Positions 44,355 through 52,696 of a DNA stretch of 64,000 nt are shown in pieces. The stretch is from assembly GCF_003121925.1 (NCBI RefSeq), contig NZ_QEWR01000003.1, positions 124,001-188,000 of the forward strand, read 5' to 3'. A program made the position numbers and the translations under genes. The notes beneath the pieces were generated by a model, which worked only from the letters and a program-made list of their open reading frames with translations, was not told the origin of the DNA and made no database searches. The DNA is from Ignatzschineria indica (lineage in GTDB: Bacteria; Pseudomonadota; Gammaproteobacteria; Cardiobacteriales; Wohlfahrtiimonadaceae). Each line of letters opens with the position of its first letter. Position 1 is the stretch's first letter.

Positions 44355-45876
44355 ACGATAACTCCTCGTTATTCTTCTCTACTTCAGCAAAGTCGGAGAA
44401 ATAGATCTCTCTATCTCCTAAAATTTGGTAATCTTCATGCCCTTTTCCGGCAATCAGAATAATATCGCCCGGCGCACTTCTCTCAATTGCTATTGCAATA
44501 GCGGCCGCTCGATCCGCCTCAATCAATACATTTTCACTTGTAGGATCACTCAAGCCCGCTTGAATATCTTCAATAATCGCCATCGGCTCTTCAAAACGGG
44601 GATTATCACTCGTGATAATGATCTTATCGGCATGCGCTTCTGCAATCGCCGCCATCAATGGACGCTTTCCTTTATCACGATTACCGCCACAACCAAAAAC
44701 AACCGAGAGCGAACCCTCTTCGAGATGATCTCGCAAAGAGAGCAATGCCTGCTTTAACGCATTAGGTTTATGGGCATAATCGACAACTGCAACCGCCCCA
44801 TTTTTAAGATGGAGCATCTCCATACGCCCTTTTACATGGGTAATATGGGGAATAATCTCCACAATCCACTCAATACGTAGACGAAATGAGAGAAGAACCG
44901 CGATCGCTGCCACTAAGTTATAGGCATTAAATGCCCCATAGAGCGGACTCTCAATCGGGTATGATTTCCCTTCAAAGTGAAGATTGAAACGGAGTCCTTC
45001 TGCATGGAGCTCTAGATCCTCAATCTGAAGATAATTCGCCTCATCTGAAGGCGCTCGGCCAAAGGGGAAAGTTCGCACATCAGGACGCTCCTGCTTTAAG
45101 CGCTGATAGATCTTAGCGCCAAAGGGATCATCGAGATTGATCACACTATTTTTTTGAGGATACTCCAAGAAGAGGCGTGCTTTAGCCTCGCCATAGGCCT
45201 CTAATGTCCCGTGATAATCGAGGTGATCACGATTGAGATTGGTAAAGACAGTGGTCTCAAAAGAGAGCCCTTCAATCCGTTTTTGATCGAGGGCGTGTGA
45301 GGTCACCTCGAGCGCGATAGGGAGTTCCCCATTAATCAATACCCGGACATTATCGTGATTATCGATCTCCGCGAGAGATTGATAGAGCGCTAAAAGATCG
45401 GGCGTTGTATGGGTATTCTCCTTCAAGTTATGGAGAAAACCGATACCATTTGTCCCGATAAGACCACAATCAATATTGAGCGCTTCAAAAGCTTTAACAA
45501 TAAATTGTGTCACCGAGGTCTTCCCTTCCGTCCCCGTAACCCCGATCAGGGCAATGCGTGATTGTAACTCTTCATAATAACGGAAGGTAAGAAGGCGCAT
45601 CAATGAGTCAATCGATTCCACCTTGAGTACGGGAATTGTCGTGGGATGAGCAATCACCCCTTGAGGATCTTCATAAAGGATGGCACTTACGCCAATTTCT
45701 TCTAATGAAGCTAGATAATCGAGCCCATGGCTCGCTTCACCCTGTCTTGCAAAAAAGAGATCTCCAGGCGCTGCATAACGGCTATCTGATGCCAATCCTG
45801 AAACCTCAATGGCTAAGAATTCGGCAGGAATATCACCGAGTATCGCTGTTCCTTCTAAAAGTGCCGCTAATTTCAT
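44341..45876 (-). CDS. murE: UDP-MurNAc-L-Ala-D-Glu--meso-DAP ligase
   Basis: A 511-residue Mur ligase adding the third peptide residue. The ATP loop reads GTEGKTS (residues 115-121), with Glu where most MurE have Asn. The DNPRFEEP motif near residue 415 marks selection of meso-diaminopimelate, so the peptidoglycan is of the usual Gram-negative type. The carbamylated-lysine region and YAHKPNAL (near 355) are intact. It overlaps murF downstream; ftsI lies 33 bp upstream. Confidence 0.96.
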   Translation of the reverse strand: MKLAALLEGTAILGDIPAEFLAIEVSGLASDSRYAAPGDLFFARQGEASHGLDYLASLEEIGVSAILYEDPQGVIAHPTTIPVLKVESIDSLMRLLTFRYYEELQSRIALIGVTGTEGKTSVTQFIVKAFEALNIDCGLIGTNGIGFLHNLKENTHTTPDLLALYQSLAEIDNHDNVRVLINGELPIALEVTSHALDQKRIEGLSFETTVFTNLNRDHLDYHGTLEAYGEAKARLFLEYPQKNSVINLDDPFGAKIYQRLKQERPDVRTFPFGRAPSDEANYLQIEDLELHAEGLRFNLHFEGKSYPIESPLYGAFNAYNLVAAIAVLLSFRLRIEWIVEIIPHITHVKGRMEMLHLKNGAVAVVDYAHKPNALKQALLSLRDHLEEGSLSVVFGCGGNRDKGKRPLMAAIAEAHADKIIITSDNPRFEEPMAIIEDIQAGLSDPTSENVLIEADRAAAIAIAIERSAPGDIILIAGKGHEDYQILGDREIYFSDFAEVEKNNEELSYEAI

Positions 45877-45909
45877 CCATCACTCCTTTGCATAACAATC
45901 ATTGCCGCG

Positions 45910-47634
45910 CTATTTTGCGATCAACTTAATATTAGGTTCATCCAATAAGGCATCGGGCTTTGTTCCCATAATTCTTAAAGTGCTGCGCATCACATCACTA
46001 AAGATCGGCGCTGCCACCAAACCACCATAATAGCCATCTTTTCTCGGCTCATCGATCATTACTGCCACCACATATTGTGGATCGGAGATCGGTGCAACGC
46101 CAACAAAGAAGCTACGATGATGGGTACTACTATATTTACCATTAACGATCTTACGAATCGTTCCCGATTTCCCCCCTACTCTAAAGTTAGGAACACGGGC
46201 GCGCCAACCACCGGCACCTTTCGCTTTATCAGTTGCGGCTTCTAACATTAAGAGCACTTCTCCTGTCACGCGCGGGCTGAAGACCTCTACCGTTTCAGGA
46301 TAGTAATCATTCTTCACAATCCGAAGGGGGCGATACTTACCTTCATTGCCAAAGACGGTGTACATCTGCGCTAACTTTAAGGTATTGACACTGATCCCGT
46401 AACCATAGGCTTTAGTCGCATACTCAAAGGGATCGACCTGCCAGCGACGAAGCGGACCGAGTCGCCCTGCTTCTTCACCGGTTAAGCGCAATTGGCTCTT
46501 TTGACCGATGCCGATCTTGTCATAGATATTGTAGAGAATTGAGGGCTCAAGTGTCTCGGCAATGCGCACAACACCGATGTTACTCGACTTCATCAAGACA
46601 GTTGTAACATCCATTGAATCTGAAGAGGAGACATCGCGAATCACATTTTTACCCACGCGATAACCGCCACGCCCTGTCTTTACAATCGAATTGGGGCGCC
46701 ATTTTCCAGATTCTAAACCTGCGGCAACGACAAAGGGTTTAATGGTCGATCCCGGCTCAAAGATATCGGTAATGACCCGATTTTTCAGAAGTTCTGCTCG
46801 GCGTTCATCTAAACGATTAGGATTCCCTGCAGGTTGATTCACCATCGCTAAAATATCCCCTGTTCGCATATCGGCAACAATCACTGCACCAGCAACCGCT
46901 TCATGCTTAATCATCCCTGTCTTCAATGCGCGATAAGCAGAGATCTGAATACGGCGATCGATCGTCAAGGTGAGATCTTTACTCTCACGGAAATTATCCA
47001 TATCGATAATCTCCTCTCGCTCGATCACACGCCCTTTCGCATCTTTTAAGATACGAGTAGTTGTATCATCCCCTTTAAGCCAATCTTGATAGGAGAGCTC
47101 TAACCCTTCGATCCCATCATCATCAATATTGGTAAACCCTAAAAGATGGGAGGTGATCTCCGCATCGGGATAGTAACGTTTATACTCCACCTGATCGTAA
47201 ACGCCGGGGATCTTAAGATCCATTAACGCCTTTGCTTCGTGAGGCGGGAGCTGTCGCTTTAACCAGTAGAAGCGTGATTTTTGACGAGAGAGAATCAACT
47301 GCTTAATCTCCTCTTCAGAGCGACCTAAGAAATAGGAGAGTTTAGGAATTTCATGGAGATTTTGACTCAAGATACTGGGGTCAATCCAGATTGATCGTAC
47401 TTCTGTAGAGAGTGCAATCGGTTCACCATTGCGGTCATAGATTGTGCCACGAACAGCTGGATTCTTCACATGGCGGACAAAACGGTTATCTCCCTGCTCT
47501 AAGAGGAAGTCAGTCATATAATATTGAAGGTAGAGGGCTCTCGCTACAACGGCAAACGCTATAAGTGTAAAAATCCCTAAGACGAATATTTTCCGCCAAT
47601 TACGCTTCTTTAGCGATTTCAATACGCTCTTCAT
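45910..47634 (-). CDS. ftsI: septal peptidoglycan transpeptidase (PBP3)
   Basis: A 574-residue class B penicillin-binding protein. One N-terminal membrane segment (residues 15-33) is followed by the pedestal domain and the transpeptidase domain. The catalytic motifs are STIK (Ser296, Lys299), SSN (350-352) and KSGT (489-492), as in E. coli FtsI. It builds septal wall with FtsW during division. Unusually, 301 bp separate it from ftsL. Confidence 0.96.
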   Translation of the reverse strand: MKSVLKSLKKRNWRKIFVLGIFTLIAFAVVARALYLQYYMTDFLLEQGDNRFVRHVKNPAVRGTIYDRNGEPIALSTEVRSIWIDPSILSQNLHEIPKLSYFLGRSEEEIKQLILSRQKSRFYWLKRQLPPHEAKALMDLKIPGVYDQVEYKRYYPDAEITSHLLGFTNIDDDGIEGLELSYQDWLKGDDTTTRILKDAKGRVIEREEIIDMDNFRESKDLTLTIDRRIQISAYRALKTGMIKHEAVAGAVIVADMRTGDILAMVNQPAGNPNRLDERRAELLKNRVITDIFEPGSTIKPFVVAAGLESGKWRPNSIVKTGRGGYRVGKNVIRDVSSSDSMDVTTVLMKSSNIGVVRIAETLEPSILYNIYDKIGIGQKSQLRLTGEEAGRLGPLRRWQVDPFEYATKAYGYGISVNTLKLAQMYTVFGNEGKYRPLRIVKNDYYPETVEVFSPRVTGEVLLMLEAATDKAKGAGGWRARVPNFRVGGKSGTIRKIVNGKYSSTHHRSFFVGVAPISDPQYVVAVMIDEPRKDGYYGGLVAAPIFSDVMRSTLRIMGTKPDALLDEPNIKLIAK

Positions 47635-47935
47635 TCGTTCTCTTTTACTCGCTTTTTTTATGCTCTATTTTAAGTTGTATCGATCTAGATCTGATGTCCG
47701 ATGTCTGATGTCTATGTTTGTTCTATGTTTGTTGAGTGAGGAGTATCTTCCATAGAGTTTACAATATAAGTTATAACAAAAACTCACAATAAAACACATC
47801 TTTTGATATCCACAATAGTATATTTACAACAGTAATACCCTATTCACCTATTCACAATGAGATATTTACAATATAAAAAACAGAATAGAAAGACCGGCAC
47901 ACAAAGCGCCGGTAACTTCCTCACTATCATGGTAC
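47635..47935. other. unusually long ftsL-ftsI gap with a CCGGC hairpin
   Basis: The 301-bp gap lies between two genes that usually touch. Just after ftsL is a hairpin (47893-47898 with 47908-47913, arms ACCGGC and GCCGGT) followed on the reverse strand by a T-rich stretch, a possible weak terminator. The remainder is AT-rich with repeated ACAATA/TTTACAA words (about 47757-47880). An additional promoter for ftsI is likely here (inference). Confidence 0.5.
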
Positions 47936-48256
47936 TTATTGTGCATTAACCCCTTTAGGGTCAAGGCCAACATATTTCACATCGGTATTGGTCTCAATCA
48001 CATAGACAATGGCGCTCTCATCAGGAACCACCATCTTCAACTGCTCTCTTGTCTCGCTATCGAGAAGCGCTTCTGTAATTAACATGCTCTCTTCTAACTG
48101 CAAGCGACCATACTCTTCACGTAGCGCGATATTCTCCCGCTCGATCTTATCGATCTCATTCCACAGTCTATAGCTCTGTTGGATCGTCACTGAACGATAG
48201 ATGCCCAATGCAACAACCCCAACCATAACTGCAATAATTAACTTATCTACTCTCAT
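47936..48256 (-). CDS. ftsL: cell division protein FtsL
   Basis: A 106-residue bitopic protein: short cytoplasmic end, one membrane segment (residues 5-21) and a periplasmic coiled coil (about 28-62, rich in Glu, Leu and Arg). It is recognised by size, topology and position between rsmH and ftsI. It forms the FtsQLB complex that activates septal synthesis. Its ATG overlaps the end of rsmH by 4 bp. Sequence conservation of FtsL is always low. Confidence 0.88.
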   Translation of the reverse strand: MRVDKLIIAVMVGVVALGIYRSVTIQQSYRLWNEIDKIERENIALREEYGRLQLEESMLITEALLDSETREQLKMVVPDESAIVYVIETNTDVKYVGLDPKGVNAQ

Positions 48257-49188
48257 AGAACCCTCTCTGCAATCCGCAAGATTGCACTTCTAGAACGCAC
48301 ATTTGCCCGGCACTCTTCATCGCTTGCTTTAATTGGTTTCCCAATCACTTTCAGCGCCGGTTTACCTGTACTAATTAAGACAGGAAGATCTGGATAGAGA
48401 TCCTTCACTCTCGATTGATCCCGCATAAAGTGTTTTACAATTCGATCCTCAAGGGAGTGGAAGCTGATAACGGCTAACCTTCCTTCATGACCTAATATCT
48501 CCACTGATTGGGCTAATGCAGCTTCTAACTGCTCAAGCTCTCCATTAACTGCGATACGGATTGCTTGAAAAACCCGCGTTGCCGGATGAATACGCCCCTC
48601 TTTAAAGGGCATTGCATCACTAATAATATTGGCAAGCTGTAATGTTGTAGTAATCGGCTTTTCTGCTCTCTCTCGCTCAATTGCTCGAGCGATTCGATGG
48701 GAGAAACGCTCTTCACCATATTTTTTAAAGACTTCGGTCATCTCTTCTACGCTCGTTTGGGCCACCCAAACTTCTGCGCTCAGTTCTGCTTTTTGGTCCA
48801 TACGCATATCTAATGGCCCCTCTTTCATAAAGCTAAAACCACGTTCGGCTTCATCAAGTTGGGGGGATGAAACGCCAATATCCATTAAGATACCGTCAAC
48901 CTCTGAGATTCCGATCGATTCTATAAGCGCAGCTATATTCCCCATCTCTCCGCGTAGGAAACGAAAATTCTCATATTGCGAGAAATACTCATCGGCATAA
49001 GCTTGTGCTGTTAAATCTCTATCGATGCCGATTAACAACCCTTCACTGCTCAGATGTTTTAAGATCTCACGGGAATGTCCTCCGCGCCCAAAAGTAGCAT
49101 CTACATAGACTCCATTGGGTTTAATATTGAGTGCAGTGATCGACTCTTCTAAAAGAACCGAAATATGTTTATCCGTTGGGTTGCTCAC
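48253..49188 (-). CDS. rsmH: 16S rRNA (cytosine1402-N4)-methyltransferase
   Basis: A 311-residue protein of normal RsmH/MraW length. HISVLLEESI at the N-terminus, the SAM loop VDATFGRGGHSREIL, DIGVSSPQLDEAERGFSF near residue 105 and FHSLEDRIVKHF near 250 are diagnostic. The GTG at 49188 is preferred because AAGGA lies 5 bases upstream; an ATG two codons earlier overlaps that ribosome site, and a longer upstream extension has no family match. It is the first gene of the dcw run; mraZ, normally in front, is missing. Confidence 0.93.
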   Translation of the reverse strand: MSNPTDKHISVLLEESITALNIKPNGVYVDATFGRGGHSREILKHLSSEGLLIGIDRDLTAQAYADEYFSQYENFRFLRGEMGNIAALIESIGISEVDGILMDIGVSSPQLDEAERGFSFMKEGPLDMRMDQKAELSAEVWVAQTSVEEMTEVFKKYGEERFSHRIARAIERERAEKPITTTLQLANIISDAMPFKEGRIHPATRVFQAIRIAVNGELEQLEAALAQSVEILGHEGRLAVISFHSLEDRIVKHFMRDQSRVKDLYPDLPVLISTGKPALKVIGKPIKASDEECRANVRSRSAILRIAERVL

Positions 49189-49245
49189 GATCATCCTTAT
49201 ATCTCTATCATTAGAGCAAATATTACACTTTCTATAAAATATTTT

Positions 49246-49270
49246 CCACTTTTCGCCACTTTTCTCCACT
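49246..49270 (-). promoter_or_regulatory. MraZ-type boxes upstream of rsmH
   Basis: AGTGG occurs three times on the reverse strand at 49246-49250, 49256-49260 and 49266-49270, exactly 10 bp apart. Known MraZ operators are direct TGGG-type repeats with the same 10-bp period in front of mraZ-rsmH. Here each box is GTGG followed by A or C. A TTGACA hexamer lies just upstream on the same strand (49284-49289) as a possible -35 element; no clear -10 was found. Confidence 0.55.
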
Positions 49271-49384
49271 ATTTTGTTTTTTATGTCAATAATTGTGGAT
49301 CTTGCGCTTATTTCACCGGCATGCCCATAGGTCAATATCGGTAATGACAAGAGAGATAAAAATAATTTAAAGGAGTAATTTAGA

Positions 49385-50361
49385 GGAGAGAATACCGGCG
49401 ATTTTAGTGATTAAAGATCACCACTTTCCAGCGCATGATTTGTGGAAGTACGCGATAGTGAGGACCGGCATCTCATCAGCCCTTTTCTATCAACATCTTT
49501 CAACCAGTCATTCTTAAGAAAAGCTGTGGAGCGGCTGGAGCCGACCATTTCGTTCTTTTTACAACTGCATGCCCGCCGATTGGCATCTTCAATGCCAAGT
49601 GGATTTATCATTTGGAATAATATTGAAGCGATTAGCTTACCGGCATTTTAGAAGTTGCCACTTGCCGGCGCGCGATTTATGGAAGCACGCGATAGTGAGG
49701 ACCGGCAGCGTTCGGCCTATTTTTTATAAATGATTCTTAAGAGAGGTTGTTGAATGGCGGGAGCCGACCATTTCATTCTTTTTACAACTGCATGCCCGCC
49801 TACTGGCATCTTTGATGCCTACTGCCGGCGCGGAATTTGTGGAAGCACACGATAGTGAGGACCGGCAGCGTTCGACCTATTTTTTATAAATGATTCTTAA
49901 GAGAGGCTGTTGAATGGCGGGAGCCGACCATTTCATTCTTTTTACAACTGCATGCCCGCCTACTGGCATCTTTGATGCCTACTGCCGGCGCGGAATTTGT
50001 GGAAGCACGCGATAGTGAGGGCCGGCAGCGTTCGACCTATTTTTTATAAATGATTCTTAAGAGAGGCTGTTGAATAGCGGGAGCTGACCATTTCGTTCTT
50101 TTTGCAACTGCATGCCCGCCGATTGGCATCTTCAATGCCAAGTGGATTTATCATTTGGAATAATATTGAAGCGATTAGCTTACCGGCATTTTAGAAGTTG
50201 CCACTTGCCGGCGCGCGATTTATGGAAACTCGAGATAGTGAGGACCGGCAGCGTTCAGTCTATTTTTTATAAATGATTCTTAAGAGAGGTTGTTGAATGG
50301 CGGGAGCCGACTATTTCATTCTTTTTACCGGCATATGCCCGCCTATTAGCATCTTTGACGC
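49385..50361 (+). repeat. repeat locus 4: five A and five B elements, with 160-bp tandem units
   Basis: A elements lie at 49426-49470, 49663-49707, 49823-49867, 49983-50027 and 50206-50250, all 45 bp. B elements lie at about 49510-49596, 49731-49819, 49891-49979, 50051-50137 and 50273-50361. Three consecutive A-B units have an exact period of 160 bp and very few differences. The non-A/B sequence following 49596 (from AAGTGGATTTATC) recurs at about 50139, and in reverse orientation in locus 5. The array lies between a pilin-like gene and the rsmH promoter. Confidence 0.9.
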
Positions 50362-50366
50362 CGAAT

Positions 50367-50792
50367 CTATCGACGACATTGTAAAGGGGTGATCGGCATC
50401 GGGAGATCTCCTCCACGGCACTCCACATTTCCCCGCGTTAATTGGTCGAGGGAGTTAAATGAGAGCTGTAATGTCCTATTCGGAAGATTGATTAACATTG
50501 GAGAGAAAGTTACCTCAAGATAATTTCCCGGATAGATAATAATGTCCGCAATATTGGGGGTACGCTCTGCTAAAAAGGCATTTGAGACAGCAAGAGGCGT
50601 TGTCATCTGCTCAATCGTCAAACTCAGCGCGACCTCTGATATTAAGGTCTTCGCCTCCTCTAATGCTTGGTCAATACGACGACGCTCCATAATATCACGC
50701 GCAATAATCGCCACTAAAGCCAAAACAATTAGCCCTAAAATTAGGGTGATCATCCATTCAGGTTTTACTCTACGCAATAGCAATGTCTTCAC
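50367..50792 (-). CDS. pilin-like membrane protein without a prepilin site
   Basis: About 141 residues from a GTG start (a TTG at 50813 is the alternative). A hydrophobic helix (about residues 15-32) is followed by an amphipathic stretch with IERRRIDQALEEAK-like pattern and a globular part ending in a two-cysteine loop (VECRGGDLPMPITPLQCRR in the last 20 residues). This is the shape of a type IV pilin, but the Gly/Phe cleavage site and Glu+5 are missing; the helix is preceded by RRVKPEWM. It lies 173 bp after the pilin gene on the same strand. It may be a diverged minor pilin or an anchor protein. The family is not recognised. Confidence 0.65.
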   Translation of the reverse strand: MKTLLLRRVKPEWMITLILGLIVLALVAIIARDIMERRRIDQALEEAKTLISEVALSLTIEQMTTPLAVSNAFLAERTPNIADIIIYPGNYLEVTFSPMLINLPNRTLQLSFNSLDQLTRGNVECRGGDLPMPITPLQCRR

Positions 50793-50986
50793 AATTAACG
50801 GCTCTATTATCAAAAATGATCAACACAATAAAAGAGATAACCGATCAAAAATAATCACTATTCTCGATCGGTTGCCAATATCATTTCTCTCAATCCCTAC
50901 TCTTAAAAGGCGAGCTATTTCTCACCTATTAGGGAGATTTAAGAAGAATTATATCATACCCCTAACGCAATGCCTCAGAGAAGATA

Positions 50987-51562
50987 TTATTGAGGAAGAC
51001 ACTCTTTCGGAAGATGCTCTTTAACAATATTCTCCCCCTGACAAGCCCACTGAATAGTGCCACCTGTAGTTTGAGCTGTTAAGCGTAATTTTGCCGAGTC
51101 ACTCCCTTCACTTTTGACCTCATCATTATAAGTAATGATAATCTGATTCCTGGCAAGCGCAATAGATTCCACACTATTACCACGATAACTCTCTGCCGCC
51201 CCTAACCCTAACTGCTCATGAGCATCTTTTTGTGGCCAATCACCATTGAGGGCATAGTAGAGCTCAGCCTCTAGTTGAATACCTTTTGCTAAAGTGAGAC
51301 CTTCTGTAATCTTTGCTCGTTGCAAGTAGTTACTGTAGACCGGAATCGCAATCATACTAATGGTCGCAATTAAAGCTAACACAATTAGAAGCTCCATCAG
51401 GGTAAAACCGCCCTCTGCCATCATGCGATCTTCCACCATACAATCTTCTCTCGATCGCCCCTCAATGGTCTGCCTCTCTTCCGGTGAACCCACAATCGCC
51501 TCCGCTACAAAAGTCACGCAGGATAAAAACCACTCTCTAAAAAAGTTGATCATCGATCTCAT
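50987..51562 (-). CDS. pilA: type IV pilin
   Basis: A prepilin with the cleavage site GG/FTLMELLIVLALIA: cleavage after Gly52 would give a mature protein of about 139 residues with Glu at +5. The C-terminal loop is bounded by cysteines (WACQG and KECLPQ). The start at 51562 has a perfect AGGAGG 4 bases upstream, but it gives a 52-residue leader instead of the usual 6-7. An internal ATG at 51424, with GGAAG in front, would give a normal short leader (MMAEGG). Which is used is unclear; coordinates here follow the stronger ribosome site. The assembly genes pilC and pilD are 9 kb away. Role: pilus fibre for adhesion, twitching or DNA uptake. Confidence 0.87.
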   Translation of the reverse strand: MRSMINFFREWFLSCVTFVAEAIVGSPEERQTIEGRSREDCMVEDRMMAEGGFTLMELLIVLALIATISMIAIPVYSNYLQRAKITEGLTLAKGIQLEAELYYALNGDWPQKDAHEQLGLGAAESYRGNSVESIALARNQIIITYNDEVKSEGSDSAKLRLTAQTTGGTIQWACQGENIVKEHLPKECLPQ

Positions 51563-51775
51563 GTAACCTCCTACTATTTTCTAGCGCTTTTTCAATAAGA
51601 TCGCCCCTAAAAGTAGTACAATAGATCCATTTACGGTGAAGGGTAAGATGTCGGAAGAAAAATCTCCCATTGAGCCGATCAACTGCTGATTCTCAGCTCA
51701 TAGTAGAGATAGCCAACCGAAAAACCAATAGGTCAAAGCATCGAAGAATATAACTTGTTTAGGAGCGTAGAAGCG

Positions 51776-52621
51776 ATGAAGATTAAAACGATATTGAGGC
51801 AGATAAGAGCCGTTATTCCCTCTCAGAGCAATCAACAGAAAAAATTATTCTCCATTGTGGCGGCAACATTAATTATCACTGCTTGTGCAAGTAGTACTCA
51901 AGCAGGATTAACAGGTGTTACGCGCTCACAACTACAATTGATTCCGGCCGCAGAACTCAATGCGCAATCGAAACAGGCTTATCAAGGGATGATTCTTGAT
52001 GCTAAAAAATCTGGCGCAGTCGATCATAATTCCCGCACGGCACAACGCGTTAAGGGTGTTTTTAAACGATTAGTACCCCATACGCAAAACTTCCGCCCCG
52101 ATAGTGATCAATTTGAGTGGGAGATCAATGTGATTCGTAGCAATGAGCTCAATGCTTTTGCCATGCCGGGTGGAAAGATGGCGGTCTATAGCGGTATTGT
52201 TGAGCAACTCAATCTTACCGATGATGAGATTGCCGCAATTGTAGGGCATGAAATGGCTCATGTCTTACGGGAACATAGTCGTGAGAAAGCCTCCCAAGCA
52301 TTAGTCAAAACTTCGGGGATCTCCATTGTCGCCTCCGTATTAGGTGTCGGAGAGATTGGCAATGAATTGATGCAACAAGCAGGAGATGTCGCCTTCTCTC
52401 TCCCCTTCTCCCGAACGATGGAGAGTGAGGCGGATATTTTAGGATTGGAATTGATGGCACTTGCCGGCTATGACCCCAATGCGGCGGTCACCCTCTGGCA
52501 GAAGATGTTAAATGCCTCCGGCGGTAGTGGTAGCTCAATCCTCTCTACCCATCCATCAGGACCAGAAAGAATCACAACACTAAAATCGCAGATTCCTAAA
52601 GTAGCCCATCTAGTTAACTAA
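51776..52621 (+). CDS. M48-family metalloprotease lipoprotein (LoiP/YggG-like)
   Basis: A 281-residue lipoprotein: signal peptide with lipobox ITAC (Cys37), then a peptidase M48 domain with zinc motif HEMAH (residues 158-162) and the third ligand in MESEADILGLELM near residue 219. E. coli LoiP is an outer-membrane protease of this kind that helps with envelope quality control. The ATG at 51776 follows AGGAG at 10 bases; an upstream TTG is possible. It is a single gene, divergent from pilA and convergent with holB. Confidence 0.9.
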   Translation: MKIKTILRQIRAVIPSQSNQQKKLFSIVAATLIITACASSTQAGLTGVTRSQLQLIPAAELNAQSKQAYQGMILDAKKSGAVDHNSRTAQRVKGVFKRLVPHTQNFRPDSDQFEWEINVIRSNELNAFAMPGGKMAVYSGIVEQLNLTDDEIAAIVGHEMAHVLREHSREKASQALVKTSGISIVASVLGVGEIGNELMQQAGDVAFSLPFSRTMESEADILGLELMALAGYDPNAAVTLWQKMLNASGGSGSSILSTHPSGPERITTLKSQIPKVAHLVN

Positions 52622-52665
52622 AAGAGAGAGAGAGGGAGGGAGAGAGGTAAAGGGAAGAATAGGCA

Positions 52666-52693
52666 TTGCCGGCGCCTACAGAAACCGGCAATT
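52666..52693. terminator. ATTGCCGG...CCGGCAAT hairpin between convergent genes
   Basis: An 8-bp inverted repeat (52666-52673 with 52686-52693) with a 12-base loop lies between the convergent protease and holB genes. It is an inverted pair of the genome-wide TGCCGG word. No T-run follows, so terminator function is uncertain. Confidence 0.4.
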
Positions 52694-52696
52694 AGA

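Noticed and set aside
49385-50361. Integron attC cassette array
   Set aside because: No integrase gene, no cassettes with ORFs, no GTTRRRY-type core sites, and element length is constant, unlike attC sites.
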